NCBI RefSeq assembly: GCF_023715415.1 | Contig: NZ_JAMBOB010000020.1 | Span: 1-40,573, forward strand | Direction of reading: 5' to 3' | DNA length: 40,573 nt | Source of the DNA: Neobacillus niacini | Lineage (GTDB): Bacteria; Bacillota; Bacilli; Bacillales; Cytobacillaceae | Part shown: piece after piece, positions 32,291 to 39,561 of the stretch | Layout of the letters: every line of letters starts with the position of its first letter | How positions within the stretch are numbered: position 1 is the first letter of the stretch | Made by a program: the position numbers and the translations under genes | Notes under the pieces: model-generated | Seen by the model: only the letters and a program-made list of their open reading frames with translations | Databases searched by the model: none | What the model was told of the DNA's origin: nothing

Positions 32291-32641
32291 ATGATTAAAG
32301 GGATTGGGATTGACATCATTGAACTTTCAAGAATTGAAGAGATTGTCACAAGACAAAAGAAGTTGATAGATCGAATACTGACGGAGAATGAAAAACAAAC
32401 GTTTGTTAAACTTCCTGAGCGAAGAAAAATTGAATTTTTAGCTGGGCGATTTGCGGCAAAAGAAGCCTATTCTAAGGCTCTTGGAACGGGTATCGGTAAG
32501 GAGTTATCTTTTTTAGATATTGAAATCCAAACAGATTCTTCAGGAAAGCCTTACATCGTAAAGCCTGAAAGTTATGGATTCCTTTCGATTTCTCACAGCA
32601 GGGATTACGCTGTTGCCCAGGTAGTCATCGAGGAAAAATAG
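32291..32641 (+). CDS. acpS: Holo-acyl-carrier-protein synthase AcpS
   Basis: This cytoplasmic enzyme transfers phosphopantetheine from CoA to acyl carrier protein. The start is ATG 32291, with AGAAGGGAA upstream, giving 116 residues; a TTG two codons earlier is less likely. Metal-binding D8 (GIGIDIIEL) and E58 (GRFAAKEAYSKALGTG) are in place, and the closing FLSISHSRDYAVAQVVIE motif is typical. The acpS-ydcC-alr order is as in B. subtilis. Confidence 0.95.
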   Translation: MIKGIGIDIIELSRIEEIVTRQKKLIDRILTENEKQTFVKLPERRKIEFLAGRFAAKEAYSKALGTGIGKELSFLDIEIQTDSSGKPYIVKPESYGFLSISHSRDYAVAQVVIEEK

Positions 32642-32672
32642 AAAAATTCATAATAGCTTGGCAAACCTTTAA

Positions 32673-32701
32673 TCATATTCCAAAAGGTTGTCTCATATAT
32701 T
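32673..32701 (+). promoter_or_regulatory. Sigma-E-like mother-cell promoter of ydcC
   Basis: TCATATT (32673-32679), 14 bp and CATATATT (32694-32701) fit the sigma-E pattern (ATATT at -35, CATACAnT at -10) with one -10 mismatch. It lies about 70 bp before the ydcC start. The -10 overlaps the left arm of an inverted repeat, TTGTCTCAT (32688-32696) / ATGAGACAA (32747-32755). Confidence 0.65.
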
Positions 32702-32771
32702 CATAGGGAAATGGGAGAGACAAGTCTTCTTTATATTCATATGAAAATGAGACAAGAAGGGGTTGAAGGAA

Positions 32772-33782
32772 TTGAGGAAAAGGTTTTTGCTTGTGTTTAC
32801 GGGGTTAATGGTCATCTTTCTATTAGCGGCCTGTGGTTCTAAGTCAAAAGATGATGTGGTGAAAGAGTTAAATGGAAAACTAAATGATTTAACTGGGTAT
32901 AAAGTAGATGCGAAAATGACGTTGAAAATGGGTACTGATTCACAGGTGTATAACGTAGAGATTTGGCATAAGGACCCAACATTCTATCGGGTCAATCTAA
33001 AAAATGCAGAAAAAGACCAAAGTCAGATGATTTTACGTAATGATGAAGGAGTATTTGTATTAACACCTGCATTAAAAAAGAGCTTCAAATTCCAAAGTGA
33101 TTGGCCGCAAAATAGCAGCCAAGCCTATTTATATGAATCGTTAATTAAGGACATTGTAGAAGATAAAGAGTCCAAATTCTCTGCTACAAAAGAACATTAT
33201 GTATTTGAAACCAAAACCCGTTATCAAAACAATAGTATGCTGCCAATCCAAGAAATAAAATTAAACAAGGAAGATTTATCACCGGCAATGGTAAAAGTGA
33301 TGGATCCAGATCGAAATGCGCTAGTGACTGTAGAATTCTCAAAGGTTAAATTCAATGCCAGCTTTGATGAAAGCGACTTTGATATGAAAAAGAATATGAC
33401 TCGTGCGGATCTTAACTTGCCTGTAATGGCAGACAGTAAGGATGAAGCCTTTACGGTAAAATACCCAACTGCTGATATGGGTGCGAAGTTAGTGGATGAA
33501 AAAGTAGTCAAACTTGAGGATGGAAAACGTGTTGTCCTAACCTACGAAGGTGATAAGTCATTCACACTTGTACAAGAAAAAGTAGCTGTAAAAGAAGCTT
33601 CCACTTCACCAACGTATGTGGATGGAGAATTAGTTGATTTAGGTATTACCATCGGTGCAGTTTCTGAAGGTTCTATTACTTGGACTGTGGATGGTGTAGA
33701 CTACATGATTGCATCGAATGACTTAACAGAAAATGAACTCATCGAGATTGCAAGAACCGTTCAAGGTGATGTAGAAAAATAA
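32772..33782 (+). CDS. ydcC: Sporulation lipoprotein YdcC (LolA-like)
   Basis: This 336-residue lipoprotein begins at TTG 32772, with AAGAAGGGG 9 bp upstream (MRKRFLLVF); a TTG three codons earlier is less well placed. The signal peptide ends in the lipobox LLAAC with Cys 21. The mature part has a LolA/LolB-like beta sandwich pattern (ligand-like strands VYNVEIWHKDPTFYRVNL and GVFVLTPALKKSFKFQSDWP) and a C-terminal DUF4367-like region ending LTENELIEIARTVQ. It matches B. subtilis YdcC by position and structure, which is made in the mother cell. The sigma-E-like promoter upstream agrees. Its role in the spore envelope is unknown. Confidence 0.88.
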   Translation: MRKRFLLVFTGLMVIFLLAACGSKSKDDVVKELNGKLNDLTGYKVDAKMTLKMGTDSQVYNVEIWHKDPTFYRVNLKNAEKDQSQMILRNDEGVFVLTPALKKSFKFQSDWPQNSSQAYLYESLIKDIVEDKESKFSATKEHYVFETKTRYQNNSMLPIQEIKLNKEDLSPAMVKVMDPDRNALVTVEFSKVKFNASFDESDFDMKKNMTRADLNLPVMADSKDEAFTVKYPTADMGAKLVDEKVVKLEDGKRVVLTYEGDKSFTLVQEKVAVKEASTSPTYVDGELVDLGITIGAVSEGSITWTVDGVDYMIASNDLTENELIEIARTVQGDVEK

Positions 33783-33794
33783 GATTATTGGATG

Positions 33795-33821
33795 CAGGCC
33801 CTTAGAGAAGGGTCTGTTTTT
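33795..33821 (+). terminator. Terminator after ydcC
   Basis: CAGGCCCTT (33795-33803) pairs with AAGGGTCTG (one G-U), followed by five T. Confidence 0.88.
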
Positions 33822-33824
33822 CAT

Positions 33825-33853
33825 TTGACAATTAAATTAAGTAGTTTGATAAT
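33825..33853 (+). promoter_or_regulatory. Sigma-A promoter of alr
   Basis: TTGACA (33825-33830), 17 bp and GATAAT (33848-33853), about 60 bp before alr. Confidence 0.68.
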
Positions 33854-33910
33854 CAATAGGGTAAAAATAAATATAATAAAAGTGACTTTAAGTAATTAGG
33901 AAGTGGAATT

Positions 33911-35074
33911 ATGACTGAGCAGGGTTATTTTTATAGAGATACATGGGCAGAGGTGGATTTAGATTATATTCTCGCAAATGTTACCTCTGTCAAAAAACTT
34001 TTGCCTCCCAATGTGGAGATTATAGCTGTTGTAAAAGCAAATGCATACGGACATGGAGACTTTAAAGTGGCCGAGAGTGCACTAAAAGCAGGTGCAACAT
34101 ATCTAGCAGTAGCATTTATGGATGAAGCCATTGCCCTTCGGAATAAGGGAGTACTTGCACCCATTCTAGTCCTAGGTGCAACACGTCCAGAGGATGCTCC
34201 GCTAGCAGTCAAATATAAAATTACTCTTACAGTGTTTCAGTTAGAGTGGATAACAGCGGCACAATCCTATCTCCCAGTGGATAAGGTACTTCCCGTCCAT
34301 ATAAAGCTTGATACGGGAATGGGGAGAATAGGAATCCGAACAAAGGAAGATTTAGCGCAGGTTGTAGAAACGATTTCGGGTGATGAACGGCTAGCGATTG
34401 AAGGTGTCTTTACACACTTTGCCACAGCAGATGAAATAGACCATACTTACCTGGATAAACAATTAGCGTTATTTCATGATTTGCTGTCTGTCATGAAGGA
34501 ACAGCCTAAATATATCCATTGCAGCAATAGTGCTGCTGCATTACGTTTTACAAAGGCGAATTTTAATGCTGTTCGTCTTGGGATTGCTATGTATGGATTA
34601 ACACCTTCTCCCGAGATTGAAAATGAGTTACCTTTCCCCCTTCAGGAGGCATTTTCGCTCCGTTCGAGGCTTGTTCATGTGAAAAAACTCGTTAAGGGAG
34701 ATAAAGTAAGTTATGGTGCTACGTATGAGGCAGAGGACGAAGAGTGGATTGGGACGATCCCCATCGGTTATGCGGACGGCTGGATTCGTCGGCTTCAAGG
34801 ACAGGAAGTATTGGTTGAAGGAAAAAGAGTACCAATTGTTGGCAGGATTTGTATGGATCAATGTATGGTAAAATTACCACATGAAGTTCCAGTGGGGACA
34901 ACTGTTACGTTAATAGGAAACCAGAACAATGAATTCATTTCTGTTAATGAAATTGCTGAGAAACTAGAAACAATCAATTATGAAGTCCCATGTATCATCT
35001 CAACTAGAGTACCCCGTCTATATAAACAGGGTGGGAAAATTGTCGTATTAAAAAACTATCTTTTGCATGAATAA
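33911..35074 (+). CDS. alr: Alanine racemase
   Basis: This PLP enzyme interconverts L- and D-alanine and supplies D-Ala to Ddl for peptidoglycan. Of its 387 residues, K42 in VVKANAYGHG binds PLP, Y268 in VSYGATY is the second catalytic base, and IKLDTGMGRIGI, GVFTHFATAD and GRICMDQCMVKL are conserved. The ATG has AGGAAGTGG upstream. It has its own promoter, so it is probably not tied to the sporulation-specific ydcC. The toxin-antitoxin pair follows. Confidence 0.96.
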   Translation: MTEQGYFYRDTWAEVDLDYILANVTSVKKLLPPNVEIIAVVKANAYGHGDFKVAESALKAGATYLAVAFMDEAIALRNKGVLAPILVLGATRPEDAPLAVKYKITLTVFQLEWITAAQSYLPVDKVLPVHIKLDTGMGRIGIRTKEDLAQVVETISGDERLAIEGVFTHFATADEIDHTYLDKQLALFHDLLSVMKEQPKYIHCSNSAAALRFTKANFNAVRLGIAMYGLTPSPEIENELPFPLQEAFSLRSRLVHVKKLVKGDKVSYGATYEAEDEEWIGTIPIGYADGWIRRLQGQEVLVEGKRVPIVGRICMDQCMVKLPHEVPVGTTVTLIGNQNNEFISVNEIAEKLETINYEVPCIISTRVPRLYKQGGKIVVLKNYLLHE

Positions 35075-35166
35075 ATGGCCTATTATTAAAAATGGGAACA
35101 TATTTATGTTAATGCGGAATTTTAGTGCATAAAAGGTAGTTTGTTTGGCCTATAATACAGAAGTAT

Positions 35167-35172
35167 TATAAT
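35167..35172 (+). promoter_or_regulatory. Possible -10 element for ndoAI-ndoA
   Basis: TATAAT (35167-35172) lies 88 bp before the antitoxin start, with a poor -35 (TTTGGC). A second TATAAT at 35151-35156 is also close. I see no terminator after alr in this 180-bp gap, so some readthrough from alr is also possible. Confidence 0.4.
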
Positions 35173-35259
35173 TAGTCTATGCATGGTGGGCATTAAGTGG
35201 TATTATTAAATATGGTAGATAGAAAAAATGGTGTGTAGTGATGGTGGAGGTGTATGTTT

Positions 35260-35541
35260 GTGTCTGAATCCGGCGCAACTACGGAAATCTTAGTAAAATT
35301 ACCGCAACATCTTTTAACCGAGTTAGATGGTTTTGTAAAATTAGAAAACGTTAACCGGAGCGAGTTTATTTATCAGGCAACTAAAATGTATTTACGCGAA
35401 CGAAAAAAGAGACAAATTCGCGAATCCATGAGACGTGGATACATGGAAATGGCAATGATCAATTTATCAATTGCATCGGAAGCATTTCAAGCAGAATTTG
35501 AGGCAGAGCACACAGTTGAACGTCTTGTAAGCGGAGGGTAA
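35260..35541 (+). CDS. ndoAI: Antitoxin NdoAI (EndoAI)
   Basis: This ribbon-helix-helix antitoxin neutralises NdoA and probably represses its own operon. The GTG start at 35260 gives 93 residues (MSESGATTEILVKLPQHLL), equal to B. subtilis EndoAI; GGAGG is 9 bp upstream, whereas the ATG two codons earlier is only 3 bp from it. The RHH part is about residues 8-48. The conserved C-terminal segment MRRGYMEMAMINLSIASEAFQAEFEAEHTVERLVSGG binds the toxin. It is 4 bp from ndoA. Confidence 0.93.
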   Translation: MSESGATTEILVKLPQHLLTELDGFVKLENVNRSEFIYQATKMYLRERKKRQIRESMRRGYMEMAMINLSIASEAFQAEFEAEHTVERLVSGG

Positions 35542-35545
35542 TCCC

Positions 35546-35896
35546 TTGATTGTCAAGCGTGGTGACGTTTATTTCGCGGACCTATCCCCAGTTGTTGGTT
35601 CTGAACAAGGCGGCGTCCGTCCTGTACTTGTCATTCAAAACGACATCGGGAATCGGTTTAGTCCCACAGTTATTGTTGCAGCGATTACAGCACAAATTCA
35701 AAAAGCGAAGCTTCCCACTCATGTAGAAATTGATGCGAAGCGCTACGGTTTTGAACGAGATTCAGTCATACTTTTAGAACAGATTCGTACAATTGATAAA
35801 CAGCGGTTAACCGATAAAATAACCCATCTCGATGACGAAATGATGGAAAAAGTGGATGAAGCCTTGCGAGTAAGTATAGGTCTCATCGAATTTTAA
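35546..35896 (+). CDS. ndoA: mRNA interferase toxin NdoA (EndoA, MazF family)
   Basis: This MazF-type endoribonuclease cleaves mRNA at UACAU in B. subtilis. It has 116 residues, as in B. subtilis, with near-identical motifs: MIVKRGDVYFADLSPVVGSEQGGVRPVLVIQ at the N-terminus and PTVIVAAITAQIQKAKLPTHVEI in the middle. The ribosome site GGAGGG overlaps the antitoxin stop (GGAGGGTAA) and the start is TTG, so translation is coupled to the antitoxin and likely weaker. In B. subtilis the sigB regulatory operon follows directly; here two terminators and repeats follow instead. Confidence 0.95.
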   Translation: MIVKRGDVYFADLSPVVGSEQGGVRPVLVIQNDIGNRFSPTVIVAAITAQIQKAKLPTHVEIDAKRYGFERDSVILLEQIRTIDKQRLTDKITHLDDEMMEKVDEALRVSIGLIEF

Positions 35897-35905
35897 CATG
35901 AATGC

Positions 35906-35933
35906 ACGCTCTTCTTAGAAAGAGCGTTTTTTT
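35906..35933 (+). terminator. Terminator of ndoAI-ndoA
   Basis: ACGCTCTT (35906-35913) pairs with AAGAGCGT (35920-35927), followed by seven T. Confidence 0.9.
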
Positions 35934-35967
35934 ATACGTATGCTCTAACCTCATATTTGTTTCTGCT

Positions 35968-35999
35968 TAGCAAGCTAATTAGCTTGCTATTTTTTTTAT
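35968..35999 (+). terminator. Second, orphan terminator after ndoA
   Basis: A perfect stem TAGCAAGCT (35968-35976) / AGCTTGCTA (35981-35989) with AATT loop is followed by a T-rich tail. No gene lies between it and the preceding terminator. Confidence 0.82.
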
Positions 36000-36052
36000 T
36001 TAAAACTTTGTTAATTTCATTGTTGATTATTAGTACAGCGGTATAAAAGGTC

Positions 36053-36154
36053 GATGAAAGACAAATTAGGATAGTACGCAGTGAGATTAGTCTTTCATAA
36101 GGGTGATGAAGGACAAACCAGAAGAATCCTCAGTGAGATTAGTCCTTCATAAGG
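36053..36154. repeat. Two tandem 50-bp hairpin units with compensatory change
   Basis: Unit 1 is 36053-36102 and unit 2 is 36105-36154, both 50 bp and about 78 percent identical. Each begins GATGAARGACAAA and ends CAGTGAGATTAGTC-Y-TTCATAAGG. Within each unit a 9-bp stem forms, ATGAAAGAC/GTCTTTCAT in unit 1 and ATGAAGGAC/GTCCTTCAT in unit 2, so the A-T pair of one is G-C in the other. The interior of the units varies. The function is unknown. They fill the 385-bp gap between ndoA and tex, where no protein gene is seen. Confidence 0.8.
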
Positions 36155-36281
36155 ATTTTCGTAAGAAAAATCAACATCTGTCTTTAACGAAGCCTTATTT
36201 TAAGAAGAAATAGTTCCTATAATGAATCGATTGAGGGAATTTGATACAATATGGTAATAGCAATGGATGGAGGTTTTTGAA

Positions 36282-38456
36282 GTGAACGATACAGTTGTAA
36301 AAGATGAACAGCTCCTTGGGAAGGTAGCTGCCGAATTAACTATACCTCTTAAACAGGTAAAGAGTGTTATTACGTTATTGAATGAGGGCAACACCGTGCC
36401 ATTTATCGCCCGCTACCGTAAAGAAATGACAGGGGCACTAGATGAAGTCCAAATAAGAAATATCCAGGAACGCTGGCAATACATACAAAACCTTGAGCAA
36501 AGAAAAGAAGAAGTACTTCGGACCATTGCAGAGCAAGGTAAACTAACGGATGAGCTTTCACAAAAAATAACGAAGGCAGAAAAGCTTCAAGAGGTGGAAG
36601 ATTTATATCGACCTTATAAACAAAAACGACGTACAAAAGCAACAGTTGCAAAGGAAAAAGGGCTAGAACCTTTGGCGGAATGGATATTAACATTCCCAAA
36701 TACGCCGATTGAGGAAAAAGGAAAGGAATTTTTATCGGATGAAAAGGAAGTCCTTACGGTTGAAGACGCAATTTCTGGTGCAAAAGATATCATTGCTGAA
36801 ATGATTTCTGATGATGCAGAGGGGCGGAAATGGATTCGTAACGAAACCTTTAAGTCGGGTAAAGTAGAATCAACGGTAAAAGATGCGGAAAAAGACGAGA
36901 AAAAAGTTTATGAAATGTACTATGAATATGAAGAGCCAGTAAATAAAATCGTTCCCCATCGAATCCTTGCGTTAAATCGTGGTGAAAAGGAAGATATCTT
37001 AAGGGTATCCATTAAGGTGAATAATGACATCATCCTCTCTTATCTATCGAGAAAATGGATACGCATCCAGCATTCGCCTGCGGCTCCTTTTGTACTAGAA
37101 GCAATTGAAGATAGCTATAAGCGGCTTATTCAGCCCTCGATTGAAAGGGAAATTCGAAGTGAGCTAAATGATAAAGGTGAAGAGCAGGCCATTCATATTT
37201 TCTCTGAGAATCTCCGTAATCTGCTTTTGCAGCCGCCTTTAAAAGGAAAAGTCGTAATTGGTGTAGACCCGGCATACCGGACAGGCTGTAAGTTAGCGGT
37301 TGTGGATGAAACAGGTAAGGTATTGAAAATTGATGTGATTTATCCGCATCCACCCGTATCAAAGACAAAGGAAGCGAAAGAGAAGTTCGTTCGAATCCTA
37401 CGAGATTATAAAGTAGAGATGGCTGCTATAGGCAATGGAACCGCCTCACGGGAAACCGAACAATTCGTAGCGGATATCCTAAAGGAAATGAATGAAGAAA
37501 TCTATTATCTAATCGTTAATGAAGCGGGTGCAAGTGTGTATTCTGCCTCTGATATAGCGAGAGAAGAGTTTCCAGATTTTCAAGTAGAAGAAAGAAGTGC
37601 TGTCTCGATTGCAAGAAGATTGCAGGATCCACTTGCTGAGCTAGTGAAGATTGACCCGAAATCAGTGGGTGTTGGTCAATACCAGCATGATGTTACACAA
37701 AAGCGTCTTTCCGAATCATTGCATTTTGTTGTGGAAACTGCGGTAAACCGTGTAGGTGTGAATGTAAATACTGCTTCAGCCTCCTTGTTGCAATATGTTG
37801 CCGGGCTGACAAAAACAGCGGCACAGAATATTGTGAAGAGAAGGGAAGAAGAAGGGAAGTTTACGAGCAGGGTTCAATTAAAGAAAGTCCCTCGTCTAGG
37901 GGCTAAAACCTATGAACAAGCCATTGGCTTCTTGCGTGTATTAGACGGGAAACAGCCGTTAGACAAGACGGGAATTCACCCAGAAAGCTATAATGAAGTG
38001 AAAAAGTTATTAGAGAGTCTGGGCTTTTCAACAGATGATTTAGGAAGTGCTGAATTAAGAGAGGCTCTTGGTGGTCTTGATTTAAAAGCAGTTTCTGCAG
38101 AGCTGTCAATTGGTGAATTAACATTAAAAGATATCATCGACGCACTTGTTAGACCAGAACGTGACCCGCGTGATGATCTGCCGCGTCCATTATTGAAAAA
38201 GGATGTCCTTAAATTAGAAGATTTAAGTGCAGGGATGGAACTTCAGGGGACGGTTAGGAATGTAGTAGATTTTGGGGCGTTTGTAGATATCGGCGTTAAG
38301 CAGGATGGTCTTGTTCATATTTCTAAGCTAAGTAATCGTTTTGTGAAACATCCATTGGATATCGTATCTGTTGGTGATGTGGTTACGGTTTGGGTGGATT
38401 CGGTTGATATGAAAAAGGGCAGAGTAGCTTTAACCATGCTGCCGCCAGCTAAATAA
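36282..38456 (+). CDS. tex: Tex family RNA-binding transcriptional accessory protein
   Basis: This 724-residue nucleic-acid-binding protein (YdcI in B. subtilis) is of the Tex/Spt6 type. I take GTG 36282 (MNDTVVKDEQ), with ATGGAGG 8 bp upstream; that site itself contains an in-frame ATG. Domains in order are the Tex N-terminal helical bundle with NTVPFIARYRKEMTGALDE (about 30-60), a YqgF-like fold with GVDPAYRTGCKLAVVD (about 325), helix-hairpin-helix motifs in NTASASLLQYVAGLTKTAAQNIV and a C-terminal S1 domain from GTVRNVVDFGAFVDIGVKQDGLVHIS. It has its own terminator. Its precise role in transcription or mRNA turnover is not settled. Confidence 0.95.
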   Translation: MNDTVVKDEQLLGKVAAELTIPLKQVKSVITLLNEGNTVPFIARYRKEMTGALDEVQIRNIQERWQYIQNLEQRKEEVLRTIAEQGKLTDELSQKITKAEKLQEVEDLYRPYKQKRRTKATVAKEKGLEPLAEWILTFPNTPIEEKGKEFLSDEKEVLTVEDAISGAKDIIAEMISDDAEGRKWIRNETFKSGKVESTVKDAEKDEKKVYEMYYEYEEPVNKIVPHRILALNRGEKEDILRVSIKVNNDIILSYLSRKWIRIQHSPAAPFVLEAIEDSYKRLIQPSIEREIRSELNDKGEEQAIHIFSENLRNLLLQPPLKGKVVIGVDPAYRTGCKLAVVDETGKVLKIDVIYPHPPVSKTKEAKEKFVRILRDYKVEMAAIGNGTASRETEQFVADILKEMNEEIYYLIVNEAGASVYSASDIAREEFPDFQVEERSAVSIARRLQDPLAELVKIDPKSVGVGQYQHDVTQKRLSESLHFVVETAVNRVGVNVNTASASLLQYVAGLTKTAAQNIVKRREEEGKFTSRVQLKKVPRLGAKTYEQAIGFLRVLDGKQPLDKTGIHPESYNEVKKLLESLGFSTDDLGSAELREALGGLDLKAVSAELSIGELTLKDIIDALVRPERDPRDDLPRPLLKKDVLKLEDLSAGMELQGTVRNVVDFGAFVDIGVKQDGLVHISKLSNRFVKHPLDIVSVGDVVTVWVDSVDMKKGRVALTMLPPAK

Positions 38457-38462
38457 TCATTG

Positions 38463-38498
38463 AAGATGACCATTTTTATTCGGATGGTCATCTTTTTG
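38463..38498 (+). terminator. Terminator after tex
   Basis: AAGATGACCAT (38463-38473) pairs perfectly with ATGGTCATCTT (38484-38494), followed by TTTG. Confidence 0.85.
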
Positions 38499-38529
38499 TT
38501 GTGTAAATTTTGAACTTGGAGTGATTCAT

Positions 38530-38608
38530 GGTGACCAATAAAGTCTATTAGTTGCCAAAACAGCAAGAGAAAATAATATAGCGGTAACCAATAGACTTTA
38601 TTAGTAAC
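38530..38608. repeat. Long imperfect inverted repeat downstream of tex
   Basis: The left arm 38530-38556 and right arm 38583-38608 match as inverted copies at 22 of 26 positions, with a perfect 13-base core AATAAAGTCTATT. They enclose a 26-bp A-rich loop. The ends read GGTGACC...GTTGCC and GGTAACC...GTAAC. No T tract is evident on either strand, although it lies just past the 3' end of cmpA. It has the size and form of a small interspersed repeat or MITE-like element, and no gene is inside. Confidence 0.65.
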
Positions 38609-38622
38609 TGAGCACTGTGTTC

Positions 38623-38736
38623 TTATGAAGTATGTTTCTTCCTGTAAAAAAACCAGCATTGGTTTAACAGTTTTATTTGATATCGGTCCTTCTCGTAGAA
38701 AGCTCTTTTCATTTGGTTTTGGAACCAAGTCGGCAT
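38623..38736 (-). CDS. cmpA: Cortex morphogenetic protein CmpA
   Basis: This 37-residue gene is easily missed because of its size. It encodes a peptide starting MPTWFQNQMKRAFYEKDRYQ and ending CWFFYRKKHTS, nearly the same as B. subtilis CmpA, which has the same length and also lies between the tex homologue ydcI and ydcK. CmpA is made in the mother cell and works with ClpXP in quality control of spore coat and cortex assembly through SpoIVA. The ATG has a GGGAGGG site 6 bp upstream (CCCTCCC at 38743-38749 on plus). It reads opposite to its neighbours and shares a 90-bp divergent region with ydcK. Confidence 0.93.
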   Translation of the reverse strand: MPTWFQNQMKRAFYEKDRYQIKLLNQCWFFYRKKHTS

Positions 38737-38761
38737 AGTTAACCCTCCCGAAAAGTAGATC

Positions 38762-38791
38762 ATTATAGGTATCTACAATATATGCTATAAT
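38762..38791. promoter_or_regulatory. Divergent cmpA / ydcK promoter region with mirrored -10 elements
   Basis: TGCTATAAT (38783-38791) is an extended -10 facing ydcK. ATTATA (38762-38767) is TATAAT on the minus strand facing cmpA. The flanks ATTATAG and CTATAAT are inverted copies. On the minus strand CATATATT, also seen in the ydcC promoter, could be a sigma-E -10 for cmpA, but a matching -35 is not clear. Confidence 0.5.
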
Positions 38792-38828
38792 AGGTTGTCA
38801 CGTTCGCATTATTGAAGGAGGAAGGCAA

Positions 38829-39302
38829 ATGGAGGATAAAGAACTACAAAAATTAGTCGAAAAAGTCTCGATTGAATTCTTTGGTAAGCCTTTTAGGCAT
38901 AAAGCCTCCTTTAATAGCAGGCTGCGTTCAACAGGGGGAAGATATCTGCTTGGCACCAATAACATCGATATCAATAAAAAATACTTAGATCAACTGGGCT
39001 TGAATGAACTAATCGGGATTATTAAACATGAACTCTGCCATTATCACCTACACTTAGAAGGAAAAGGGTATCAGCACCGTGATCCAGATTTTAAAATGTT
39101 ATTGAAAAAAGTAGGTGCGCCAAGATTTTGCAGTCCACTGCTAGACAAACCTAAGAAACGCACCCCTAATAAAATTCTCCTATATGAATGTACAAAATGC
39201 CGTCAGCAATACAAAAGAAAAAGGACGATTAATACAAGTCGATATGTATGTGGAAAGTGCAGAGGTAAGCTAAAGAAGGTAAAAGAGGTACAAGAAGAAT
39301 AA
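38829..39302 (+). CDS. ydcK: SprT-like zinc metalloprotein YdcK
   Basis: This 157-residue protein is of the SprT family, related to the eukaryotic DNA-protein-crosslink protease Spartan. The zincin motif H67-E68-L-C-H71 lies in IIKHELCHYHLHLEGKG, and the C-terminal zinc ribbon has C121-x2-C124 and C141-x2-C144. The ATG has GAAGGAGGAAGG upstream. It is preceded by cmpA and followed by a tRNA operon, the same order as in B. subtilis. Its activity in bacteria is unknown; protease activity is inferred from the HExxH motif. Confidence 0.93.
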   Translation: MEDKELQKLVEKVSIEFFGKPFRHKASFNSRLRSTGGRYLLGTNNIDINKKYLDQLGLNELIGIIKHELCHYHLHLEGKGYQHRDPDFKMLLKKVGAPRFCSPLLDKPKKRTPNKILLYECTKCRQQYKRKRTINTSRYVCGKCRGKLKKVKEVQEE

Positions 39303-39339
39303 GGAAATAATAGGATGCTTATTTTCTATGAAAATCGTA

Positions 39340-39368
39340 TTGACTTTATAATACATCGTCATTATAAT
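39340..39368 (+). promoter_or_regulatory. Sigma-A promoter of the second tRNA operon
   Basis: TTGACT (39340-39345), 17 bp and TATAAT (39363-39368). Transcription would begin near 39375 and run through the tRNA-Asn fragment before the complete tRNA genes. Confidence 0.8.
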
Positions 39369-39417
39369 GTAAAGAGTCGACAAGGTGATTGTCCTAGTTT
39401 GACATCGAAAAATTTAG

Positions 39418-39444
39418 TTATTCCGCAGTAGCTCAGTGGTAGAG
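39418..39444 (+). pseudogene. 5' fragment of tRNA-Asn
   Basis: The 27 bases TTATTCCGCAG...GGTAGAG repeat those at 39558-39584, that is, the first 23 nt of tRNA-Asn plus 4 upstream bases. After GGTAGAG the sequence diverges completely (ACGAGCATAGC), so anticodon, T arm and acceptor 3' strand are missing. It is a truncated duplicate 140 bp upstream of the intact gene. The 115 bp between hold no gene I can recognise. Confidence 0.88.
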
Positions 39445-39561
39445 ACGAGCATAGCTTCATTAATTAGCTACGAGTTGTACACACCGAGCCGCTCCTTGCG
39501 TTACTTTCTGAGGTGGGGACACAAGATTGTAAACGAGGTTTAGGGAACAACATCATATTAT

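Noticed and set aside
36053..36154. CRISPR-like reading of the tandem 50-bp repeats
   Set aside because: There are only two units, with variable interiors, no constant spacer length pattern and no cas genes; each unit is itself a palindrome.
38315..38728. 137-codon minus-strand frame over the end of tex and the following gap
   Set aside because: It overlaps the tex S1 domain and is out of frame with cmpA, which has the good ribosome site and family match.
39478..39489. 12-base match to the 16S rRNA segment TTGTACACACCG in the gap before tRNA-Asn
   Set aside because: A 12-base match is expected by chance when 40 kb are compared with rRNA, and the flanks do not match.
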